A DNA stretch of 64,000 nucleotides from Eleginops maclovinus. Taxonomy: Eukaryota > Chordata > Actinopteri > Perciformes > Eleginopidae. A program made the position numbers and the translations under genes. This document shows, one piece after another, positions 11,501 to 25,800 of the stretch. The notes under the pieces are model-generated. The model was given only the letters and a program-made list of their open reading frames with translations. It was not told the origin of the DNA and ran no database searches. Positions within the stretch are counted from its first letter, which is position 1. Every line of letters starts with the position of its first letter. Where the stretch lies: contig NC_086350.1 in assembly GCF_036324505.1 (NCBI RefSeq), forward strand, positions 26,518,257-26,582,256, read 5' to 3'.

Positions 11501-14500
11501 GTTTGTCTCGTGCCACTTTCGTAATGCTCTTTTTATAGTTGTTTAGCACACAGCCTAAGTCATGATAATAAATGTGAGATACTGTACTGTATTACTTCTC
11601 TTTTAGTGTGTTTATTTACTCTGATTACATTACAAACATCAGATAAAGCTCTACTCTGCATTACTACATCTTATTTTTGTTTCCTGTTGCTTCCAGCAGA
11701 TGGATGATGATTCTGTGATGAAAGATGGCAGCTTCACTGAAGCTTCTACATCTGGTGCAGAGAAGCAAGCTTTGGATAGAACAGGTAAGACTTTCAACAT
11801 CAGAGGCCTATACGACGGAGCCAGTTCAACAGACCCTGGATATGTTTGAGTTGTCTGGCTAAACTAAACCTAACAAACGCCATCTTGCTAAGCGGTCCTA
11901 CGACGCTGGTTATCAACTCTGCAGTCAACCAAGGGTTTCTCTGTCCGGCTGAAAGCGTGTTCATGTGAAAGAGGCGGGGTTAGCAACATTTGACCAATCA
12001 CAAATCTGGAGAAGCGTACTGACAGCGGAGCGTCATACTTCTTGAATGAAAAGTAAACTATCATGTTAGACAAATAAGAAGTTAAACTTTAAACATCCAT
12101 GAATCACTTAATCCAGGATACAAACCATATAGTTGTAGCTGCAACGTGTAGGAAGAATAGCTGGTAAAAAAAAAACTACTGACTGTGTGACTGCGTAATT
12201 TAATAGGTTTATAATATCACTGCCCATCTAAGACACGAGTGGATCTGACACTTTAATTACACTTGAGTGTTTCGTCAACTTAATGTGTTGTTTTGCATAC
12301 AGTATGCGCACTGTATGTGTTGCACAGCCTGATCTGGCTCGAGGAGCTGACACAGATCAGGAAGTATATATTGATGATGTGATTTGAATGATAAATGCTA
12401 CACATCGGCGTCTGCCCCACAGTACCGCAATGCTCTCTTACTTTGCTCCGGTTACTTATGTTGTGGCAGATATTTAAGTAAGCTTGCTTGCTGCAAATGT
12501 AATAATGGTGACATTGTTCTGAAGATGGGCAGTGATATTCTATTAATTTTCATATTCACAGTTGGCTATTATTGCCGGCCATCTGTCCTGCATACTGCAG
12601 TTTAAACTGTATTTCCTTTATCCTGTGATATGACTCCATAGCTCCGGAGCAGGTTAGGTGTTCAGCATAAGTTACCATGGAGATCTACATGGGTAAGAAG
12701 TGAACCAGCGTCGTAGGACAGTAAACCCAGAGTTAACCCTGAAGTTACCTCGCTAACCAAAATCCTGCTTCATCGTACAGGCCTACTTTTACACTTACAG
12801 TCATCATAAATAAACAAACACACATTTTGTTCCTGAAGTATAGACGATTAGGTTGATACACACAGGATTTCAGCTGACAGATTGTAGCAATAGAAGTAGA
12901 AATGACCTAAACTGATCTGCAGGACCCTTTTAATACCATTACACACCAAGTATAACAATTGTAAGATGTTATGCACATAGACTCTTGTCTGACCTAGTAG
13001 TAGAGTAATATTTCCTATCAGTTCCACAGTGAGCTTTACTGACTTCACTGACCATTTTCAAGATAGAAAACAATCTACTTTAACAGTGTTTTTCCTCCAT
13101 TGCCATTCCATGAATTAATTCTATCTATAGCAGCCTACAAAGAGAGTTGCAAGGAAGTCCTTGCATTCTCTTCAATCCTAAATGTGTTTTCTGTATATAG
13201 CAGTGAAAAATCAAAGAAAATAAAACAGTTAACTCAAAATAAAACCTCAGCTGAGGCACCTGATATTATTCTTTATCCTTTATTCGGATCCCCATTTGCA
13301 CTAGCATGAGAATTGGCTATATATTGAATCTTACGCAGGGAAAAAAAACGTAGTCAGGCGAGAATATCCTATTTGTGCTCTTTATTCCACGGACAAAGGT
13401 TTCACATTCTTTCCAGTTGCATTTACTTCATCACCCTGGAATAAAACCAAATGCCTACTGGTGCGCTAATCCCACCACCTGTCACCCAGTGCCCAAAACG
13501 GCCTTCAAAATAAAAGCATAAAACTACTCTAATTCAACTAAAGTCATTGCAATAAATAATGATACATAAGCAAAAACCGCAAGAAAATAAATGTTTAGAA
13601 ATTAAAATCCATAAATTGCTTCAACACTGTAACATAGGCTTTTATAACATCACTATTTAACACATTATATCATAACAAATAGATTTTGACATCAAAGATA
13701 TGAATGAACTTACACGGCTAGCCGAGTGATAAGATGTAAGACTTCTTTTTCAACAGGTTTAAAGACACCCAGAGACTGTGACGGATCAGTAGCGCTTGGA
13801 AACTCTACTGAGGGACAGCTGCACAGGGAATGGAACGAGCAGAATGCTGATGATGGAGTCAGGGAGGAGAAAGAGCAAAGGGGTTCAGCTGCACAGACTG
13901 AGACTGTGTTGAAGTTGTCTTTTAGCGAGGATCAGAGCTTCTCAAAAGCACCTTCAGGTGAGGAACAGAGTGAGTTGCCTTCAGGTGATGAGCAATGCTT
14001 GCCAGAATCAACTCGTGCAGAGGAATCGCATGTGAAGGAGCCAGTTGAGATTTCCATAGTGACTGTACAGGGCAGGTCAGGGTCATTTGAGGAAATTGAT
14101 GGTTCATACAGTGAAGAGGGGATCGAGCCTTCAATAGATGAGGAGTTAATGTCGTGGAGTTACCCTCAAGAAAAGGTGAGCAATGAGGAAGAGTCTCTCA
14201 GAGCTGAAGAACAGGAGGAAGTTGTGTGTGTCAAAGAACTGGAGAGCAAGTGTGAATCACCCAGAATGGGAAAAGGGGGAGAGGGCAGTGTTGGAGATCA
14301 CAGTGAACCCTCTGATATCCAACATGGAGAATGTTATTTGGGTGATGTCTCTGCTGAGATGCCTGGCTCCTCTAAACCTAGACCTGATGAGGAAGATGAT
14401 GAAGAAGAAGAGGGAGCAAAGGGTCCTGTGAAGGAGCAGTTATGGAAGATATTAATATCTTTACAACAAAACAAAACCAGCAAGACACAGGAGGGAGTAC

Positions 14501-17500
14501 TGATACGGAGGACATCTGTCAACAGTCAAAGGAGATCCAGGCAGCTAATGTGAAAGAAGCAGACTTGGATGTGGACTCGAACTCAAGAGTTCAAACATCT
14601 TTTGCAGATGTTGATCAAGATCTGAACCAAACGCAGATGGGTAACCAGGGGATTGCAAGCAATACTAAGGATGAACCCAAGCTAAAGAACCCGTCTGAAT
14701 CATCAGACATGGATGGAAATGATGGAGCTCAGGGTTTGTCAGAGGTCCAGGTGTCAGATCACCTTCTGGAGACCGAAGAGATAGAGCAAGTTGCAGCAGA
14801 TGGAAGGCAGGGTGTTGTAGATGGGCTGTCAGAAGAAACCCACAAAGCAGAGGGAGGAGAAAGCTCAAAGAAAGTCACCTTTATCCTGGAGCCTGAGCTA
14901 ATCCATGACTCACCAGTGTCTGAGGCAAATACCTTCATGGAGTCCAGGGCGGAGGCAGGGTCAGGTGAGAACAGGGTGGAGGTGTGGACACTTCTCTAAA
15001 ATCGAGCACCTGGGTGAAGTAGATTGTTGGTAAGACAGAAATCCCTGCATGTGGTGGCTTCATATTGAGAGCAGAATGTTTATAAATTGACGGCTGGACA
15101 TGCTTTTCCACGCTGCAGACATGCACGTACACTATGTAGACAAAAGTATTGGGACACTTCTTAATCATTGAATTCAGGTGTTTCATTCAGTACCTTCGCC
15201 ACAGGAGTATAAAATCAAGCACCTATCCATGCACTCTGTCTTTACAAATATTTGTGAAGAATGGGTCGTTCTGAAGAGCTCACTGAATTTGAACGTGGTA
15301 TTGTAATAGGATGCCACCGATGCAACGAATCAGTTCATGACATTTCTTCTCTCCTAGATATTCCACGATCAAAAGTGGTATTATTGCGAAGTGGAAACGT
15401 TTAGGAACCAAAGCAACTCAGCCACGAAGTGTCAGACCACGTAAAGTTACAGAGCCGGTTGCTGAGGCGCAGAGTACGTAAAAGTGGCCAGAGTTCTGCT
15501 GACTCAATAACTGCAGAGTTCCAAACCAGCTCTGGCATTAATATCAGCACCAGAACTGAGCGCCGGGAGCTTCATGGCATGGGTTTTCATGGCCGAGCAG
15601 CTGCATGCAAGCCTCACATTACCAAGCGTGGGATGGAGGGGTGTAAAGCAGCCTCTGGACTCTGGAGCAGTGGAAACGTGTTCTGTGGAGGGACCAATCA
15701 CGCTTCTCTATCTGGCAGTCTGATGGATGAGTCTGGGTTTGGAGAATGCCAGGAGAACGTTACCTGCCTGACTGCATTGTGTCAACTGCAGAGTCTGGTG
15801 GAGGAGGGGTACTGCTATGGGATGTTTTTCTGGGGTTGGCCTCTGCCCCTTAGTTCCAGTGAAGGGGATTCTTAACGCTACATCTTACCGAGTCATTCTG
15901 GACTATTCTATACTTCCAACTTTGTGGAAACAGTGTTACAGGCTTGGCCTGTCCACTTTTAGTAACGGAAGCCGGGAGGTATGTGTGTGACGTGTGCACC
16001 TGGGGGTTGTGGGAAAGAGAACTGTCTGGCTGTGTAATGGCGACGACCGCGGTGAGGCGCACATGTGTAGTGTACAGAGGGAAATAGTGTCCAGTTTAGC
16101 TCATTATGAACCTGCTTGAAGACATGTTATCAGGTTCTGAGTGAAATAAAGAGGTGGATGTTCCAACGGCACCCAAACGCCTCCTCATCTTTTTGTTAAC
16201 GTAAAAATAGCCTGGGCGGCTGGTTACCGGCCTGACAACGAGCCAAGGTCAGACATTCAAAGGCCAGTGAGCATCCCAACTACGGTTCGGAGCCGAGATA
16301 CTGTCCGAGACTGAAAGAAAGGTAACAACAGTATGGGGCAGAATTTGGAATGGGATGTCATAAAAGCTCCTGTAGGTGTAAGGTGTAGGTGTCCCAATAC
16401 TTTTGTCTATATAGTTTATGTTTGGAGAAGTTTGTATGGATGTTTCTGTTTTACTTAAAGGTTCAATTATTCAGCTTCAATGCAGGTAGAGAGACCATTA
16501 TAAGGCCACAAGCACACAGTTTGTATTGCACGGTTGCACTTGAGGGAAAGTTGTGACTAGGATTGACCTATAACAAGATAGATCGTGTGTATATGTTGTG
16601 GGTTTTCTTCATTTTAATACAGTTGTCTCGGACATTAGAAGGCATCTACCTGTGGTTGCAATTGAAGTCTTATTTTTTGTCAGAATGTGCCCTTATCCTT
16701 TGTTAATGTATCTTCCACAGATGATGAACTGAGCTCTCACGATGAGACCAACACCGCCGAAACAATTGACCAGATGTTCGAGGAGGTGCTGGAATATGCT
16801 GGAAGGATGGAGGAGCAGCGGCGGGATGAAGACACTGAGGGCCACGACAGCGGCATTGGCATTTGCTCTGGAGATAAAGAAAAGATGGACATGGAGTCAG
16901 AAAAGGAGAAAAGTGAGGAAGAAGGGGAGTCCAAAGAAAAGCAGTGTGATGAAAACAAGAAGCTGGAAACCAAGGACGAGCTGCTGACCTTTGCTTCCAG
17001 TGGCATCCTCTCTCCTCTCAGCAAGTCTTTTGAGGCTGTGGTCACACCTCTGGTAAGATAAACTATGAGCTTTCCATAAATGTGTTCCATTGATAATTCA
17101 GACCCTGGAAAACATATTTAACCCATTTACTCCTAAAACGCCTGCAAAAAACGGCTCTAAAACCCGATGTATAGTAGATACAAATGTCCTTCTGAGGGTT
17201 CTCTGAAAAAATACTAAGAATTGGCAACGTTTATGAAAACCTTAATATCTAAGCCTCTGTAGCACATAGAAACATGAAATAAATTGCATTTAAAAGTAAA
17301 GACTCATAGGTTGTATTAAAACATGCTCCCTTAGCAATAACATACCAACACATTTTTATAAAAAATCTCAAAATCAGATTGGTAGGGAAAATATTTTATA
17401 TGATAAAATCACAAATCACATTTTAAAACATGCCAACACACAGACCACGGCACCTTGGTATGAGAGAGAGGTGGGAAAGGAGTGGGGAGGGGTGGGGAAA

Positions 17501-19800
17501 GTCCTCTACCAAAGGATCATCAGGTACAAAAACTTCTACTTCCACCTCCCTCTCAAACTTCTCATTCTCTCCCAATTCCAAATCGCTGCCGTCGCTGTCA
17601 AAGTATTCGTCGATCGTAGCCATTTTTGCCTTTAAAGAAGTTTTTAAAACCGCACGTGAATGTCCGATTGATTGACGTGATTGTCGGCCAACCACACGAC
17701 ATTTGGGTGGTCACGTGGTTTAAAAAACCCAACAAGACCCACCTCGTGTATTTGAACCAATGACAGTGCATTATATGCTGCATGCCTCATGAAAATGACG
17801 ACAAATCAACAATGTTGCGCTACGCTGCAGCCGGCAGGAGCTTCAAAGCTGCGCTACGCTGCAGCCGGCAGGAGCTTCAAAGCTGCGCTACGCTGCAGCC
17901 GGCAGGAGCTTCAAAGCTGCGCTACGCAGCAGCCGGCAGGAGCTTCAAAGCTGCGCTACGCAGCAGCCGGCGGTAGATGGAATGTTGCGCTGCGCAGCAT
18001 CCGGTACAAATGGGTTAATGTTCCATATTCCACCTACAGCGACTGGAAGCGAGCCAGCAGTCCATTCCTCCCTCTCTGCTCCTGACTCCGGAAGAGACCA
18101 CCACTCCTGTCAGTGAATCTGCTCCTCTATACAGGTAATAACAGCAGACCCACAGGCCCTCCTACAGCTAGGATTTTACATTATTTATGTGACTAGATAG
18201 AATAACAATGTTTTCAGTTGACCTAACGTTTTTATTACAGTATTGATGCCTACCGCACACAAAGACAGAATAAAGCACCCAGCATTCAGAGCGTCACTCC
18301 CGGTGTTCAGAGGCGAGCTCCAGAGAAGTCCCGACCTCAACCCTCTGTCAACACCAGGGAGAAAATCACGGTGTGTAACACAACCAGACTCGCCTAAAGA
18401 GTGAAGTCGACTGCGTGAAGTCGTCTTGAAGTCAATGGTTTTTAATGTGTTTTTTATTAGATATGCAAGATAAGGTAATAGAGTGGTGCAGGAACGAGTC
18501 CTAAAACTCTGAGTGAGTTAGCATTTTACCACTTCTGGTTCCCTCGTCTCAGAGTCAGTGGGATTTCTCCGTAGGATTTTGGAAAATAGCTGTAAATAAG
18601 GTCTGTGGTTGACACACATTTAAGAGACGGATCACGTTTTGTTCTACGACATTTAATACATCAGCAGTGACCCCCCCCCCCCATTCATCAAACAGGTTTG
18701 TTTTCCACAGATCTTATTTTTTACAATATTCCAAAACCCTATGGAAAAATTGCATTGCTTTTATGTCGAGGGAACACATGCAGCTTACTTCCAGGTTGGC
18801 CTACAAAAATACGTCATCCCTGCACCACTGCATAGGTCTTTAAATAAGGTTGATGGTTAACACAAGCTGAAGAGATTTACACGTCTTGTTCCACCAAACC
18901 CATCAGTGAACACCCAGCTGGTGAATCTCTGAAGCGTCTATGTTTCTTGCCTAACGATAGCTTTTTACTCTGCAGATGATGATGAGTTTTTTTCTGAAAT
19001 CCAATAGAAAAATCTCCTGCTTCTAGTTGGGGGAGCACTTCTTTTGTAACTTCTGAGTCCGCCTACAAAAATATCATCTGTTGTTGTTAATCAACCAATT
19101 TCAGACTTAATTCTTCAGGATGAGATTTAAGTAATTACTTTATACTATTCAAGCAGTCAATTTGAAATGTAAACTGCACTGCAAAATTGAAAGTGAGTAA
19201 CCCATAGTGCTTTATGTTGTCCTGTGTTTGTCCAGACTCTAAATGAAGAAGCGGGGAAGCTGCAGAATGTGATCAGCCAGACGCTGCAGGCTCTGAGCTG
19301 CTGCACCGATGAAGAGCATGGCCGAGGCTCACTGGAGGAGGCCGAGGCTGAGAAGCTCCTGCTGGTCTCCTGTACGTACGCAACTAGTAATAATAACTTG
19401 CATTTATATAGCGCCTTTCATACCCCAAGTACCGCTTATACAGAGGGAACATCAGACACACAACAGAAAACAGAAGGCAGATAAGGTGATGTGGGACATC
19501 ATCAGAGTTTTAATCAGGATTTAAAATCCATTTAGTCATGCTTTGCTTTGCTAATCCCCTACAGGTAAGTAGAGATAAGCAGCAACACAGAAACACAACA
19601 AGCTCCGCCCTCTTTGTTTATCTGAGCTGAGATGAGGAAATGAAAGTTGGAATGTTAAACAAATGAGCCAGGGTTGATTTGCAGATGTCCAGAGAAGGGG
19701 TTTAATGTATCCATCCTGGTCTACTAGCTACATATGAGATGTTTCTTTTTTTAAATTCAAACATTTTACGTACAGTTGATAAAATAAGTGTCATTTAAAA

Positions 19801-19842
<42 letters not shown>

Positions 19843-22800
19843 GTTTTTATACAACAATAACAACCATCTCTATTTTCCAAATCCTAAATAAATGTATTTA
19901 AAGCATAACGGTTCCTTCTTCATCTTCTTAATGACCTCCATGTGATCTGCTCGTATGTTCCAGGTGAGAAGCGTTCCGCTCTGCTGGCGGAAGTTGCTAG
20001 ACTGAGGGAGGAGAGGGGATCTGAGTCACGAGAGGAGGGGGAGCATGTCCCCCAGCAGCCCTGCAGAGGAACGGTCAGCATCACAAACATCCAGCTGCCT
20101 CTCAAGGTGGAGTTTGTCTGCTCCTCACACAACCGCACAGGTAGCAAGAAAACATTTCTACTTTTATTTGATACCGTTTTGAATTGTCCCATACAGCGGC
20201 TGACGGGTGCACACGCACTACAATGGCACGAAACATTTCCATTAGGAGTATCGTGCTCAATACACTAAAAATGTGCCTCAAATGTACGTTTTTTCGGCTA
20301 ACAATGGGATTACTGTGGATCTGCTGTAAGCCATTGAGCTAACGTAGCTAACCTAGTCATTCCAAATGTAGTGACTTATTTGAAGCGTTTCTCCTAATGG
20401 AAGTGTTTTACTCCATTGCAGCGCCTTTGCACCTGTCAGCCACCGTAGTCCCATATTGTTTTGCCAAAACTAATTTCATATGTATAATTGTAATAAAAAC
20501 ATATTCTCCAAATGCAGGGCTTGGATAATACAAATGATCTGTTGGACATCCAGTTTGAAAGCAATATGTTTTTGGTGTGACAATTCAGGTCGGCCCAGTC
20601 ACTACTTTTTCGTGCTGATCCGCTACGGGCCCTGCAACATCGACGCCACCCCGCTGGCCACGGCTGCTGATGCTAAGAACGGCGACACCATCTCCTTCCC
20701 TACTTCTGTCATCCTGTAAGCCGCTGCGTTGATATTCCGTTTAACAAATTATAATACATCAACCCTGGAACACATTTGCTGCCTTTACATTCTACATCGA
20801 TTGTTTTTCTGAATTGACAGCATGTTTTTTCATAAGTAAACCACACCATTCTCTCCTATTCTTTAATACAGTAATGCACAAATGGGTTATTCATATTCAT
20901 ATTTCAGCTTTTTCTCTGCGGGGCTTAAAGATTGCATATATACTTAAAACAGAGGATCTCAGACCGGGTCACTCCAGGTAGAGCAATACAAATATTTAAC
21001 AATAAAATATGTTGAGTATAAAAGTATGAAGCTGAAAATAATATGCATTATGTCTCCAAACTATAAATCAGGGGTGTGCCAACTGCGTCCCAGTGTCCAT
21101 TTTAAATTGTCCCTCAGCAAATTCAAAACGTATAATGGAATATGGCCCACACCTGAAACTTGTGCTTTTATATAGTTTTCTGCCTAAATAAATATGTAAA
21201 ACTATAGTACACAGTATTCATGTGTTGATCAAATAAATTCAGTCAAAGTTGAAAACATTTTCCAACAAATCTTAGTTGATATAAAAGACCCCCAGACGTA
21301 TTTCCATAACCAGCTTGAAATAGACCCTTCATATTTCCCCTTATTATAATCAATCTGAGGCTCCTGTTTTAGGATCAGCTGCCAACACTTTTGGTAACAA
21401 AATAAATGAAACAGCTGTCATGTATGCTGTTGTGTTCTTAAAGCATAATGTCCCTGCATTGGGTTGATTTATGTGGCAATATACCTCACCTCTGGTATAT
21501 TTCAGTCCCTTTATTCTACACAATTGTTACACACGTCTAATTAGGAGTTTCTTATTTATGATCTTGCTCACTTGCCCTTTACATTAGAAAAGTCTCATGC
21601 CTGTGTGGATGTGATCACCTGAGTGGGAATATATAGATTATTGCAATTAATGCTGTTTTGTCTCCTTGATATTAAAGGAAGGATATCCGCTCGTCCTTTG
21701 AGATAGATGTGGAGGTCTACAGCCTGGTGAGAACATTCAACATATTGATGTGCACTCGTATGTTGTTATGTTTTCAATAAAATATCGATATAGACTCCAT
21801 TGTGAAATAACATTTGAAAGTTTACTATGGCAGCATGCTACGTAGCTAAGCATGTTGTTGGCGTAGCGTAATGGTAGTTTGCATGTTGTTGACTAATGAG
21901 GTTTTTATTTGCGTAATTATTTTGGTGGGCCAAGTGGCATGCATGGCTTAGCATGTCGTTAGCACAATAGTTATCTCGGCTACATAATCTATAAATGACA
22001 TCAGCTCTGTTCTAGTCCCACACTTCAGGTAGTAACAGCAGCATGGACCGGACCGCTGCCAAGTCCAGGGTAAGTTAGGAGACAAATGAATGTGTGCATT
22101 TACCAAAATAGGACAGATTTTAATTTAAGGGGATTTCTCATATTCAGGTTACGCCAAGAAAGCTTCTGAACACCCTCACAGTGAGTATCCTGTTAGATGT
22201 CCTGTCCCAATCATAGAATGTGTGTTGTTTTTAACCGCTCACCTAACCTGTTATTTTGCGTTGACAGAGATCCAGTCACAGTCACAGCCTGACATGTAAG
22301 TTGAGTTTTATTGTGCTCAGTATTTCTTATATTGTATCCCTGTTTAACTCAACAATTGCTCTGGAATAGTAAAGGTTTAGAAAATTGTACAAATGTGACT
22401 CAGATATAACTCGTCATGCATGCATATTATTGTCAGGATTGCTGTGAGTTTATCTTTCTGCTTCTCTTCATCATTCAGCTGCAGCTCTGCCTGCTCTCAA
22501 CCCTCGTCGCTCCAGCAACTTTTGTCTGGTGGGCTCCCATAAGATCACCTTGGCCTCTCTGGGACACGGCAAGTTCCCTCTGGATAAGGTAATCTGTCAT
22601 GAAAAGAAGTATACTCAGGGTTTTTGACATCTTAAATTAGGAATTAAAGGTGAATACGATTCTTCGTCCTGAAAATGATGTCTGCAACTGAGCAGTGAAA
22701 GCAGGATCGTTCATCAGTTGATTAAAGGTAATATTTATAAAGATATTTTCATATATCTAAACAAGCCTTAGTCACATCAGTAAAGATATTTTTAGGCAAG

Positions 22801-25800
22801 TAAATGTTTTTATCGTGAGTTAAGTTTGGTGGATTAGTCATAAATATGTAACACGTCCACTGTCCCTGCAGCAGAAACCACCGTACTCCTTCTGGTGCTT
22901 TTATTTTTCTGTTTCTTAACACGGGTGCCACACTGGTGATGTAACATGTCTGCCCCTCCATCTGTGCCTCCCTCCCCCTCTGTCCTGTGTCCTTCACTCA
23001 GATGAAACTTGAAGGCAAAATCAGGAGGCTGCTGGGAGATGAATTTCAGGAAAAGGTTTCCCTCTTTTCACAACACTGCCAGCCCTTCACCTGTCACCGT
23101 TTGCTTTTACATAAACTAAACTAGTCTGACTCCTAACAAATGAACTTCTGCTGTTTGTGCTAAATACTTTTATTAGCTGAAGCTGTTTCCAGTCTGATCT
23201 CATAAATCTTAAAACTAAATCAGAATCAAATGTATTGCCAGGTACGTTTACACATATAAGGAATTTGATTTGGTGTCTGGGGGTAAAAAAATAAATCCAT
23301 TATGTTGGTATTTTTTATTCCTAAAGCAAATGTATGACACATTTCTTCACAAGATATATACTTGCTGATACACACACCCTGAATGCTTCTTCTTGGTGTA
23401 ATGTATTTGTACACATATTCACACATTCACAGCTCACTCTCATAATGGCACTCGCTATCTAACAGTCAGAGCTGTTGATGCGTTTCTGTGTTCTAATGAC
23501 ATTCTTTCAAATATTTTCTGTTTCTTACTGATCTGTATGTCTTCAACATTAAAGAGTGTCACCCCCTCTGCAGGTGCCTTTCCTCTCTCCTCTAGAGGGC
23601 AACATCTACCTGCAGCTGAACAGCGAGGGCCACTCTAATGTCCAGCACCAAGGCTTCCTGGTCAGTAATGTGCTGATGCTTATTTTCTAAAACTGTCCAT
23701 CTCAACATTAAATATCCTTTAGCTGACGCCTTTTATCCAGTAGTCAACCATTAAGTATATATTTTCAGATCTGAAAGAATCCTGCAAGTACTTTAGCTTA
23801 AAATAAGCCATACCATTTTGAGTGCTAGAGCAGAGGTTCAATGGACACAGAAGGGTTTCCAGACGGCATTGGAAGATGTGAGGACTATCTGCTGTCCTGA
23901 TATCAGAGGAAAAGCTCGCTCCACCATCTTGGAGCCAGGATTAAAAACATGCATGTTTTTGTTGTGGGGCCCCACTCGCAGTGAGGGAGTGGCAAGCCGC
24001 CTGAGGCCTCAATGGACTGTGTGAATGCCTGAGTTAACTGGTTTAAATTATCACGAGTGGATCTGACTTTAATATTTTGGAGTGTTTCATTAACTTAATG
24101 TGCTGTTTAAAATGCATTTTTGTGGAATACACAATATTATTTAACCCCCCAAAAAACTGGGATACTTTTCATACCTTTTATAGAGAGTGGTTTATTAAAA
24201 TATATGAGCGGTTTGTGGAGCGGTAGCCAGGCCCCCCTCAGAGAGAAACGGTAGCAGAGTCTAGTGAACGAGCTTGGGTGTACTGTCTGACCAGCCTGGA
24301 TGAAAGATGAGCCTGACTCTGAGCCTGCACCTTGATAAGCACATACCAGTGTCTTGAATGGGATGTGAGCAGCCGCTGGGAGCTGCGCAGCTGGGTAATA
24401 AGGGAGAACTAGGGAAGCTCAAGACCAGCTGCGCTCTGGACGGGCTGCACAAAGGTCAGGTGACACATGCTAGCACTCCAGCCAAGAAGGATTGAATAAG
24501 TCAAGGCATGTGATGATAATATCCTGGACTAGAACCGGCAGAACTCTCTCCTAGAATAGGGATGGATTTGTAGCTTCCTGGTGTTATGGTCAATTTGCAA
24601 GAGGGGTTTGTCACTACAAAGGAAAGCACGGATCCACATTTTTCAGTTCCAATACCTAGGCTCTGGGTTTCAACAAATTTCTGCTACCATTCTGAACCCA
24701 GTGTGTAATGAATAAGCTACATACTGCAAATTAGTGGGGAATTGTATTGGGTAGTCTTTTTAAAGTGAAGGACAGTTTGTGTCGTCTCACAGTCTGATGA
24801 GAAGTCACTGATGGGAGAGGAGAAGCAGATAAGTCATGTGGAGGTTTAGCTTCAGGTGGTGTGCAGACAGAGGTTGACCTGGTTGATGTAACAGAATGTG
24901 TCTGTGGCTCTCTGGCTAACAACACATGTCTCACTAAATCTTAACATTCACCGAGTCGATTGCATCAGAGTCAGATGTTTGTCATAACAGTTTAACAAAG
25001 TGTTGGTTCGTTCAAACACAAAGACATAAGTATCAGTTCTACGCAGTCCGGTGGGAATGAGCTCCTGTCCTTGCTAAACTATTCAATAACAGTCGTACGC
25101 TAATCCAACCAGACGTTTCTCTGAAATGCTGTGAAACAGTTAAACTGCATTGTTTTAAATTCCCTCTCTTTGTAAATGTGTTTGCAGACCATGTTTGAGA
25201 TGATCAGTGGATACGGTGTATGGCATCGCCGATATTTTGTTCTGCTGGGATGTACCATGTCCTACTGGAACCACCCCAACGACAGAGAAGCTAAGGTATG
25301 GGTGGACCAACACAGAAGAATCACCACGTTACTTTGAACAGCTTTAACCTTGCTTCTCTTTTAACTTCCCAGGATGCAGAGGGCAGCATTTCTCTGTCCA
25401 GCTCCAGCAGTCAGTGTGTGCGGCCTGTTAAGAGGGACTCGTGTGCTCGACCTTTCACCTTTGAGCTGGTGAGCAGCGTCCCTCAGCAGCAGGACGCCGG
25501 CCACGACACCTTTGCCAAGTAAGACTGAATAAAAACGTATGAGCCTGAATAATCATGTGTTAGATAGTTAAGTTTAAATACGCCGGAATTATTTCCCTCT
25601 GATTGAGAGCTTTAGTTCTCGGGATTCGCTGTGAGGTTGAGGTCAGGGACGTGCACAGGTACGGGCTAATGTTGCCCGGGCAATGGCCCATTTGCCCTTT
25701 GTGGCTGACCTGCCCTTCTAGAGAGAGCGAGAGTTTTTGATTTTTTCTGTTGTGGTCGAATCAACATGATAGCGGGGTGATTGTGAGTACAATTATAACA

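Larger units (their letters stand above)
19236..23660 (+). other. Exons coding the anillin homology (AH) domain
   Basis: Exons 11-20 of the anillin-family gene. Recognisable blocks are QALSCCTDEEHGRGSLEEAE, the lysine/leucine-rich coil after it, GTVSITNIQLPLKVEFVCSS, and ATPLATAADAKNGDTISFPT. Further blocks are RSSFEIDVEVYSL, TPRKLLNTLT, NFCLVGSHKITLASLGHGKF and VPFLSPLEGNIYLQLNSEGH. They match human ANLN in order. This region binds RhoA and adopts a C2-like fold in the family. It includes exons of 33, 28 and 54 nt. Confidence 0.85.

Noticed and set aside
14175..14480. An intron inside anillin exon 7 (strong GTGAGC at 14175) as cause of the frame change
   Set aside because: The sequence after 14175 stays acidic and coding-like in the first frame up to about 14430, and no acceptor with a pyrimidine tract lies in the window where the second frame is open. 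Not fully excluded without RNA.
17423..17695. 90-codon minus-strand gene
   Set aside because: The part from the internal ATG is the start of a piggyBac transposase inside TTAA-flanked ends; the rest is missing.
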